Positions 16,272 to 22,314 of a stretch of DNA of 22,314 bases are shown here, piece after piece. Origin of the DNA: Cellvibrionaceae bacterium (GTDB taxonomy: Bacteria; Pseudomonadota; Gammaproteobacteria; Pseudomonadales; Cellvibrionaceae); the NCBI GenBank assembly GCA_021151525.1, contig JAGKXD010000068.1, forward strand, positions 1 through 22,314, given 5' to 3'. Below the pieces are notes generated by a model that worked only from the letters and a program-made list of their open reading frames with translations, did not search any database and was not told the origin of the DNA. Each line of letters opens with the position of its first letter. Position 1 is the stretch's first letter. The position numbers and the translations under genes are program-made.

Positions 16272-16868
16272 ATGGTCGCATTTATTGTTCTTCTGGTTAT
16301 TATTGCGGTTGTCGTTTTTTATGTTATCGGTATTTACAATCAATTAGTTTCGCTGAAAAACCGCTACCAAAATGCCTTCTCGCAAATTGAAGTGCAATTG
16401 AAGCGCCGCTACGATTTAATTCCCAATTTGGTAGAAACCGCTAAGGGTTACTTATCTCATGAGCGCGAAACATTGGAAGCCGTCATTAATGCACGCAACC
16501 AAGCAGTCGGTGGATTAAAAGCTGCCGCTGCAGACCCAAGCAATGCAGCTGCAATGCAAGATTTAGCCGGTGCAGAAGGCGCATTGACCAGCGCCATGAG
16601 TCGCTTGAGTGTTGTAATGGAAGCCTACCCCGATTTAAAAGCATCACAAAATATGATGCAGGTATCGGAAGAGCTCACCAGCACTGAAAATAAAGTGTCG
16701 TTTGCGCGCCAGGCGTTTAATGATGCAGTAACTTCTTACAACACCTACAAGCAAACTTTTCCACCAGTATTTTTTGCCGCATCATTCGGTCACAGCCAAG
16801 ACGCTTCTTTATTAGTGTTTGAAGACAGCAAAGAAATACAAGCGGCCCCCAAAGTCAGCTTTAAATAA
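16272..16868 (+). CDS. lemA: LemA family protein
   Basis: A 198-residue membrane-anchored protein. One N-terminal membrane segment (about residues 2-20) is followed by the LemA helical domain with the hallmark LVSLKNRYQNAFSQIEVQLKRRYDLIPNLVETAKGY. The family's biochemical role is not settled. LemA genes very often sit next to membrane M48 (HtpX-like) peptidases, as here. The ATG has a strong AGGAAACC ribosome binding site. A terminator directly follows the gene, so the peptidase downstream may have its own promoter. Confidence 0.93.
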   Translation: MVAFIVLLVIIAVVVFYVIGIYNQLVSLKNRYQNAFSQIEVQLKRRYDLIPNLVETAKGYLSHERETLEAVINARNQAVGGLKAAAADPSNAAAMQDLAGAEGALTSAMSRLSVVMEAYPDLKASQNMMQVSEELTSTENKVSFARQAFNDAVTSYNTYKQTFPPVFFAASFGHSQDASLLVFEDSKEIQAAPKVSFK

Positions 16869-16877
16869 TAAAGAAGA

Positions 16878-16906
16878 AAGAGGCTATCATTAGATGGCCT
16901 TTTTTA
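16878..16906 (+). terminator. Rho-independent terminator after lemA
   Basis: The stem AGGCTATC with GATGGCCT (one T-G wobble) closes on the loop ATTA and is followed by five more T. It lies ten bases after the lemA stop codon. Confidence 0.8.
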
Positions 16907-16999
16907 TTTCAGCTATAGCTATTTCTAGCTTTCGGCAATCGAGCTTCTTCTAATTACAAGCTTCTTTTAATAACGAACATCTTTAGCAACTGAGCGCTT

Positions 17000-18955
17000 A
17001 TGAACTTCTTCGAACAACAAGATCTGGCCTATCGCAATACCAAGCGGTTAATTGTTTTGCTGTGCCTGGCTGTAGTTTCGCTTATTGCGGTCACCACACT
17101 CTTCTGCGCCACAGTCTTCTATTATATGGAGCAGAATACACATCATTACCTAGGCAACGCAGGTTTGTGGCAGGGCATCAAACATTCAATGAGCTGGAAA
17201 ATGCTCGCGAGCATTAGTATTTCAGTTTGTGCTGTTATCTTTTTAGGCAGCTTATATAAGTTATTCCAACTCTCCAGTGGTGGTCGCGTGGTCGCGGAAT
17301 CGCTTGGTGGTCGCCCGCTCACTGTTCACAATGCGAATGCCGATGAAAAGAAAATTCTCAATGTGGTGGAGGAAATGTCCATTGCATCAGGCACACCTGT
17401 ACCACCGGTTTATATTATTGAAGATGAAGCGATTAATGCTTTCGCTGCCGGTCATACTCCTCAAGATGCAGTTATAGGTGTAACGCGCGGATGTATTCGC
17501 GTATTAAACCGCGATGAACTACAAGGTGTTATCGCCCACGAATTCAGTCACATTTTTCACGGCGACATGAAATTGAATATGCGTTTGGTGGCACTATTAA
17601 ATGGCATTCTACTAATAGGTTTAATTGGCGAGTTTATTTTTCGCAGCTCAAACCAACGCGCAGCCTTTCGTTCCAGCAAAGATAAATCACCCGCGGCAAT
17701 GATGGGTATTGGTTTGGGTTTAATGATTATTGGCTATGCCGGTACTTTTTTTGGCAACCTGATTAAAGCAGCAGTAAGCCGTCAACGCGAATTTTTGGCC
17801 GATGCATCCGCTGTAAAATTTACCCGCAATCCCGACGGCATTGGTGGCGCGCTAAAAAAATTAGGCGGTTATGTTGGTGGTTCGCAAATGGATGTCGCCA
17901 ACGCATCGGAATTCAGTCACATGTTTTTTGGTGAAGGCACCAGTAGCATGTTTAGCGCTTTAGCCACTCACCCGCCTTTAACTGAACGCATTAAAAGAAT
18001 TGATCCGCACTGGGATGGCAGTTTTAGTCACATTGATGTTTATGAAGAGACTGAAAATAGCCATATAGAAGAAGGAAGACTTTCTGACGACGCTGTTGAT
18101 CACTCACCTCTAGAATTCAGCTCACCCAAAACCGCTATGGAATTTGTGGTGACTGTCGATCAAGTATTGCAAACCATCGGTCAACCCAACAAGTTACACC
18201 TTGCCTACGCACAACAAACATTGAGTTCCATTAACGATCAACTGCGCGAAGCTGCACATAACCCATGGGAAGCACAAGCGTTAATGCTGGGATTGTTGCT
18301 TGATAAAAACGCCGACAAACAAACTCATCAATGGCAGTTGCTCGGTCAATTGTTTTCAGATGCACAAATTTATTCACTCAAACCGCTAGCACAACAAGCC
18401 TCTTTATTAGAACCGCGTTTGCGCTTGCCTTTGTTGGAGCTCAGCTTGCCTGCGCTGAAAAATTTATCGACGCAACAATATGCAATCTTTCGCTCTGCGA
18501 TGAGCAACCTTATTCATGCCGACGAGCATATTGATTTAATCGAATGGTCGTTCTTTAAAATTATCACTCACAATTTAGAGCCCAAACGTTCCGCTAATCG
18601 TTTGGTTGATTTAGCGCAATTGAAAAACGAAGCATGCACACTACTATCAGTTATCGCCAATGCTGGGACAGATTTAAAAGTTAATGCGCAAACGGCATTT
18701 GACAGCAGTAAATCCATTTTAGGTTTTGACGATGCTCAACTCATGAATGAAAGCGACTACAACATGATGGATTTGGATTTAGCAATTAACCGCTTAAATT
18801 GTGTTAAACCACTGCAAAAACCTAAGCTGTTAAAAGCTATGAGCCAATGTGTATTAGCAGATCAGCAAATTACTGTGGTCGAAGCCGAATTATTCCGCGC
18901 CATCGCTGATGCATTGGATTGCCCAGTGCCACCGCTGATTGTGGCAAGCCATTAG
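17000..18955 (+). CDS. M48 family membrane metallopeptidase with long C-terminal TerB-like extension
   Basis: A 651-residue zinc peptidase of the HtpX/Ste24 class. Two N-terminal membrane segments (about 17-42 and 68-90) precede the catalytic part. HEFSH (His180, Glu181, His184) binds zinc and activates water, and Glu264 in REFLAD is the likely third ligand. Two further hydrophobic segments lie at about 195-215 and 232-257. HtpX itself is about 290 residues; here about 280 more follow, helical and soluble. Near its end are two stretches, HADEHIDLIEWSFFKII and LADQQITVVEAELFRAIAD, that resemble repeats of the tellurite-resistance TerB fold. It follows lemA, a common pairing. The function of the extension is unknown. 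The ribosome binding site is weak (GAGC). Confidence 0.88.
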   Translation: MNFFEQQDLAYRNTKRLIVLLCLAVVSLIAVTTLFCATVFYYMEQNTHHYLGNAGLWQGIKHSMSWKMLASISISVCAVIFLGSLYKLFQLSSGGRVVAESLGGRPLTVHNANADEKKILNVVEEMSIASGTPVPPVYIIEDEAINAFAAGHTPQDAVIGVTRGCIRVLNRDELQGVIAHEFSHIFHGDMKLNMRLVALLNGILLIGLIGEFIFRSSNQRAAFRSSKDKSPAAMMGIGLGLMIIGYAGTFFGNLIKAAVSRQREFLADASAVKFTRNPDGIGGALKKLGGYVGGSQMDVANASEFSHMFFGEGTSSMFSALATHPPLTERIKRIDPHWDGSFSHIDVYEETENSHIEEGRLSDDAVDHSPLEFSSPKTAMEFVVTVDQVLQTIGQPNKLHLAYAQQTLSSINDQLREAAHNPWEAQALMLGLLLDKNADKQTHQWQLLGQLFSDAQIYSLKPLAQQASLLEPRLRLPLLELSLPALKNLSTQQYAIFRSAMSNLIHADEHIDLIEWSFFKIITHNLEPKRSANRLVDLAQLKNEACTLLSVIANAGTDLKVNAQTAFDSSKSILGFDDAQLMNESDYNMMDLDLAINRLNCVKPLQKPKLLKAMSQCVLADQQITVVEAELFRAIADALDCPVPPLIVASH

Positions 18956-18989
18956 TTTTTTACATGTATAGTCCTGAAAACTACAACTT

Positions 18990-19021
18990 AACGGCGTCTA
19001 GCGGTTATAATGCGCGCCGTT
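18990..19021 (+). promoter_or_regulatory. Promoter with perfect -10 lying inside an inverted repeat
   Basis: TATAAT at 19006-19011 is a perfect -10 followed by GC-rich GCGCGCC. No clear -35 stands 16-18 bases upstream (ACAACT/CAACTT). The -10 lies in the loop between AACGGCG (18990-18996) and CGCCGTT (19015-19021), which is followed by TTGTT, so the same bases might also form a weak terminator for the peptidase gene. Confidence 0.55.
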
Positions 19022-19082
19022 TTGTTAAGACCCCATCGATTTAATCTCCGCAAATCGCCAACCACTTTTGAGGTGACCTACT

Positions 19083-20360
19083 GTGCAACCGGATCAAGCA
19101 ACGCAATTGCGTCAATTGGAAAGCCAACTAGCCGCTGAATACCAAACTATTCTCAGCAAAAAATTGAACCTCGATTTAACGCGCGGCAAGCCATCTTCAG
19201 ATCAACTGGATCTGTCTGATGCGCTCGACGGCATTCTCAAGGGCAACTACATTGCGGCCGATGGCACTGACACCCGCAACTACGGCGGCCTTGACGGGTT
19301 GCCCGAAGCTAAGCAATTGGGCGCCAATATCATGGGCGTGGATGCAGCCAACGTGCTCGTAGGTGGCAGCAGCAGTTTGACCCTTATGTTCCAACTCGCG
19401 TCTACCGCTTATTTGTTCGGCTTGAAAGATGCCGCTAGCGCGTGGAAAAACGAAGGCGAAGTGAAGTTCCTCTGCCCGGTTCCAGGCTATGACCGCCACT
19501 TCACCATCTGCGAGCAACTCGGCATCAAAATGGTTACCGTGCCTATGACCTCAACCGGCCCGGATATGGACGCGGTTGAAGCAGCCATCAAAGCCGACAG
19601 CAGTATCAAAGGTATCTGGTGTGTGCCTAAGTACTCCAACCCAACAGGTGTGGTGTACAGCGATGAAACCGTTGAGCGCATTGCCAAACTAGGCCAAATC
19701 GCCAGCGCCAACTTCCGCGTATTCTGGGATAACGCCTACTCAGTACATGACTTGGTTGACAATGCTCCACAGCTTGCGAGCATTATGGAAGCCACCCGCC
19801 GCAACGGCACCGAAGATTCAGTATTGCAGTTTGCCTCTACCTCTAAAATCACCCAAGCCGGTGCCGGAGTAGCTTTCGTAGCTGCTAGCGCCGCTAACTT
19901 GGCAGGCTTTAAGAAAGCTTTGGGCGCACAAACCATTGGCCCAGACAAGGTGAACCAAATTCGCCATACCCGTTTCTTACCTGACCGCAATGCACTCACT
20001 GCGCACATGAAGAAGCATGCGGAATTACTTAACCCACGCTTCGAAGCAGTATTGGCTGCCTTGGCAAGTGCATTTGAAGGCACAGATTTGGGTACTTGGG
20101 AAAAGCCTGTAGGCGGTTACTTCGTATCTTTCGATACCCGCAAAGGCTGTGCAAAAGAGACTGTTCGCTTGGCAGCTGAAGCCGGTGTTAAATTGACCCC
20201 AGCTGGCGCAACCTACCCCTACGGCAAGGATCCTGAAGATCGAAATATTCGTATCGCACCATCAGTTCCAACTGTGCCGGAAGTTGTAGAGGCCATGAAA
20301 GTGTTTGTCACCTGCGTAAAGCTGGCTTCAGTAAGGCAAGAACTCGCCGCACTGTCGTAA
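19083..20360 (+). CDS. Aspartate aminotransferase-like enzyme, group Ic (PF12897 type)
   Basis: A 425-residue PLP-dependent aminotransferase. NLDLTRGKPSSDQLDLS near the N-terminus, the NYGGLDGLPEAK motif (66-77), NPTG (186-189), WDNAYSVHDL (Asp216 and Tyr219, which contact PLP) and ASTSKITQAGAG (Lys255, the Schiff-base lysine) mark it as the divergent aspartate aminotransferase subgroup once labelled MocR-like. There is no DNA-binding domain, so it is not a MocR regulator. It probably interconverts aspartate/oxaloacetate and glutamate/2-oxoglutarate; substrate not provable here. The start is GTG with GAGGTG eight bases upstream. It is transcribed alone, between the TATAAT promoter and a strong terminator. 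Confidence 0.88.
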   Translation: MQPDQATQLRQLESQLAAEYQTILSKKLNLDLTRGKPSSDQLDLSDALDGILKGNYIAADGTDTRNYGGLDGLPEAKQLGANIMGVDAANVLVGGSSSLTLMFQLASTAYLFGLKDAASAWKNEGEVKFLCPVPGYDRHFTICEQLGIKMVTVPMTSTGPDMDAVEAAIKADSSIKGIWCVPKYSNPTGVVYSDETVERIAKLGQIASANFRVFWDNAYSVHDLVDNAPQLASIMEATRRNGTEDSVLQFASTSKITQAGAGVAFVAASAANLAGFKKALGAQTIGPDKVNQIRHTRFLPDRNALTAHMKKHAELLNPRFEAVLAALASAFEGTDLGTWEKPVGGYFVSFDTRKGCAKETVRLAAEAGVKLTPAGATYPYGKDPEDRNIRIAPSVPTVPEVVEAMKVFVTCVKLASVRQELAALS

Positions 20361-20377
20361 GTTTTACAACCTAATAC

Positions 20378-20412
20378 AAAAGGCCTCATGGTACTCGCCA
20401 TGAGGCCTTTTT
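20378..20412 (+). terminator. Rho-independent terminator after the aminotransferase gene
   Basis: A perfect 14-bp stem AAAAGGCCTCATGG with CCATGAGGCCTTTT around the loop TACTCG, ending in a T-rich tail. Confidence 0.93.
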
Positions 20413-20622
20413 CTTTTATGCACTGTTAGTTTTACTGCGATTTACATCTGCAGCCACTTCTCAGCGCACTGCTGATAACCAAAACATCTATTTTTTTCAC
20501 AATTACGTCAAAAACTTTCCAACGCACACTCAATTCCGTTCTTATACTTCAAGAGCAAGGGTTATTTAACCTTTCATCAACGCCACTTAAATAATTATGT
20601 TCACTTTTTGGAGTGTTGACTT

Positions 20623-21147
20623 ATGGGTGTCGCTAGAAACATAGAAAAATATTTAACAAACAATCAAATCGAATACTCACTACTTGAGCACGCATACGCA
20701 GAGGGTTCATTTAATACAGCTCGAGTTGCCAAGATCGACAATCGCTGTCTCGCTAAAGGCGTTCTGCTGCGTGACGAAGACTTTCATTACACACTCTGTG
20801 TACTCCCCTCAAGCCACAAAATTCTACGCCACACGCTCAACCAAATATTTGACCGACACATGCATCTTGTTGAAGAAGACGAACTTGTGCAATTTTTTAA
20901 AGATTGTGAAGCTGGCGCAATACCCGTTGTTGGTAAAGCTTACGGTATTGATGTGATTTGGGACGATGAGTTAATGGAGAATGATGTCATCTATATGGAG
21001 GCAGGCGATCACCGACATTTAATTTGTATCAAGCAGCCTGAATTTTCAAAGTTGATGCAAAACACCTTACACGATCATTTCAGCGCAACCCGCAGCCGTC
21101 ACTACCAAGCACCTGTTCACGTTCGTAACACCTACGACTCTCTTTAA
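20623..21147 (+). CDS. YbaK/aminoacyl-tRNA deacylase domain protein
   Basis: A 174-residue single-domain protein of the YbaK/ProX family, whose members hydrolyse mischarged aminoacyl-tRNAs in trans. Residues about 5-150 show the pattern: CLAKGVLLRDEDFHYTLCVLP with Lys45 at the position of the conserved YbaK lysine, and AGAIPVVGKAYGID at the position of the substrate-loop Gly-x-x-Pro motif. The last ~25 residues (SATRSRHYQAPVHV) are basic and not part of the domain. This variant is also known fused to HDOD domains; here it stands alone. The substrate tRNA is unknown. The ATG has GGAG nine bases upstream. It converges on dinB. Confidence 0.8.
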   Translation: MGVARNIEKYLTNNQIEYSLLEHAYAEGSFNTARVAKIDNRCLAKGVLLRDEDFHYTLCVLPSSHKILRHTLNQIFDRHMHLVEEDELVQFFKDCEAGAIPVVGKAYGIDVIWDDELMENDVIYMEAGDHRHLICIKQPEFSKLMQNTLHDHFSATRSRHYQAPVHVRNTYDSL

Positions 21148-21205
21148 GGTTCATCACATCACACGGATGTGTTAACTACTCCGCACCTCGCAATCAATCC
21201 TCTAA

Positions 21206-22264
21206 TCATTCAAACAAATCCAACTGATAGAAAGGCTGATCCTCACGCAAATCAACAAAGCGCACACCAACACCCAATAATCGCACTGGAGATTCTTTGC
21301 GAGCATAAGCATCACGACATAAATCCTGAAAGAGTGATACAACCAATTGGGTGCCTCCTCGTTCAATCGTCGTTTGAGTGAAATCGGCGAACTTTATTTT
21401 GACGAATATCTTCACCACCAAATAACCATCATCCAACCGTCTCAATCGACTTACCAATTGTTGCACGAGTTCAGGAAAGCGATTTAAACAGGCCGTCAAA
21501 TTAGGTAAGTCTTGTGGAAAGGTATTTTCAACACTTAAAGATTTACGCCGGCGCGAAGGTGTTACTTCGCGATCATCAATTCCGCGGCACAACTCGTACA
21601 GGCGCACCCCAAACTGCCCGAAACGCTGTTTTAACTCGAAAATACTAAGGCGGCGTAAATCAGCGCAGGTCTTTACATTAATCTCTGCCAAGCGAGTATT
21701 AGTTGCTTTCCCAACACCAAAAATTTTACTCACTGGCAGCTGCATTACAAAACTATCTACAGCATGTGGCGCAATAACGAATAAGCCATTTGGTTTATTC
21801 CAGTCACTCGCAACCTTAGCTAAAAACTTATTTGGCGCTACGCCTGCTGAAATCGTTAGCTTTAATTCATCAGCAACCCGTTTGCGAATCTGCTCGGCAA
21901 TACGCGTTGCGCTACCACTACAAAACTCACTGGCACTTACATCCAAATAAGCTTCATCCAAAGAAAGCGGTTCAACTAAATCCGTGTATTCATAAAAAAT
22001 ATGACGCATAGCAACTGACGCTTCTTTGTAAGCTTCCATGCGATGCGGCAGAATTATTAAATCAGGGCAAAGTTTTTTGGCGGCTAGGGATGACATAGCC
22101 GAACGAACACCAAAGTAACGCGCTTCATAATTGCACGTTGAAATAACACCGCGCTGTTCAGAGCTACCTCCTACAGCGATAGGTCGAGAACGCAAAGAAG
22201 GGTCATCGCGCATTTCAACTGCTGCATAAAAACAATCTGCATCGCAATGAATGATTTTTTTCAC
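21206..22264 (-). CDS. dinB: DNA polymerase IV (Y-family, SOS translesion polymerase)
   Basis: A 352-residue error-prone polymerase. With GTG at 22264 as start, the catalytic positions fall exactly at E. coli numbering: Asp8 in KIIHCDADCFYAAVE, Asp103 and Glu104 in PLSLDEAYLD. The steric-gate position 13 is Tyr. Helix-hairpin-helix and little-finger regions follow. The C-terminus QLDLF is an ideal beta-clamp-binding motif (QL[S/D]LF). The frame is open to an ATG at 22294, but those ten hydrophobic residues have no counterpart in the family. A partial LexA box lies upstream, fitting SOS control. Confidence 0.95.
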   Translation of the reverse strand: MKKIIHCDADCFYAAVEMRDDPSLRSRPIAVGGSSEQRGVISTCNYEARYFGVRSAMSSLAAKKLCPDLIILPHRMEAYKEASVAMRHIFYEYTDLVEPLSLDEAYLDVSASEFCSGSATRIAEQIRKRVADELKLTISAGVAPNKFLAKVASDWNKPNGLFVIAPHAVDSFVMQLPVSKIFGVGKATNTRLAEINVKTCADLRRLSIFELKQRFGQFGVRLYELCRGIDDREVTPSRRRKSLSVENTFPQDLPNLTACLNRFPELVQQLVSRLRRLDDGYLVVKIFVKIKFADFTQTTIERGGTQLVVSLFQDLCRDAYARKESPVRLLGVGVRFVDLREDQPFYQLDLFE

Positions 22265-22302
22265 AAACAATATTCCAAAAAATAAAATAAACATTATCGA
22301 TA

Positions 22303-22314
22303 CTGTATATACAT
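22303..22314. promoter_or_regulatory. lexA box: Partial LexA (SOS) box upstream of dinB, cut by the window end
   Basis: CTGTATATACAT equals the first 12 of 16 positions of a LexA site (CTGT-N8-ACAG, AT-rich centre). The final ACAG would lie at 22315-22318, outside the window. It stands about 38 bases before the dinB start on the minus strand. Confidence 0.6.

Noticed and set aside
19083..20360. Reading the aminotransferase as a MocR-type transcription regulator
   Set aside because: There is no N-terminal helix-turn-helix domain; the old family label is misleading.
21155..21171. Small hairpin CACATC/GATGTG between the YbaK-type gene and dinB as a terminator
   Set aside because: The stem is only six base pairs and no T-run follows.

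Overview
The window looks like chromosomal DNA of a Cellvibrio-like gammaproteobacterium (family Cellvibrionaceae or a close relative). Reasons: the rsmI | lpoA-yraN-diaA-dolP block has the gene order known from enterobacteria and pseudomonads; rnpB is a class A RNase P RNA close to the gammaproteobacterial type; there is a secreted glycoside hydrolase with a ricin-type carbohydrate-binding domain beside a TonB-dependent receptor; and there is a PEP-CTERM protein. This is inferred from gene content. I could run no search.

Layout. 1-980: a small exported PEP-CTERM protein behind a convincing sigma-54-type -24/-12 element. 982-1371: rnpB on the minus strand with its terminator (932-967) and promoter (1379-1407). 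1451-5735: a divergent pair, a GH26-like hydrolase with a CBM13/ricin-B domain (minus) and a TonB-dependent receptor (plus). They are separated by a 355-base intergenic region that holds a branched RNA-like structure and a perfect inverted repeat. 5937-10070: a molybdate module with a short ModE-type regulator (plus), modA-modB-modC (minus), and an OprO/OprP-type porin (plus) divergent from modA. A good match to a ModE operator lies between modA and the porin. 10096-11742: a methyl-accepting chemotaxis protein, convergent with the porin across a 16-bp perfect hairpin.

11821-16203 is the conserved housekeeping block: rsmI (minus) divergent from lpoA, yraN, diaA and dolP (plus). These cover 16S rRNA methylation, activation of peptidoglycan synthase, replication initiation control and outer-membrane integrity. 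16272-18955: lemA and a long M48 membrane metallopeptidase with a TerB-like C-terminal extension. 19083-20360: a group Ic aspartate aminotransferase-like enzyme with a strong terminator. 20623-21147: a standalone YbaK-type aminoacyl-tRNA deacylase domain. 21206-22264: DNA polymerase IV (minus), with the start of a LexA box at the very end of the window.

The most interesting part is the molybdate module. The ModE-type site sits where it could control both the ABC transporter and an outer-membrane oxyanion-type porin, and both ModE and ModC lack the usual molybdate-binding C-terminal domain. This suggests a two-membrane molybdate (or tungstate) uptake unit with an unusual sensing arrangement. 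In Pseudomonas, as I recall, rnpB lies next to rsmI; here about 10 kb of accessory uptake, carbohydrate and chemotaxis genes separates them. No transposase, CRISPR array, tRNA or phage gene was seen.
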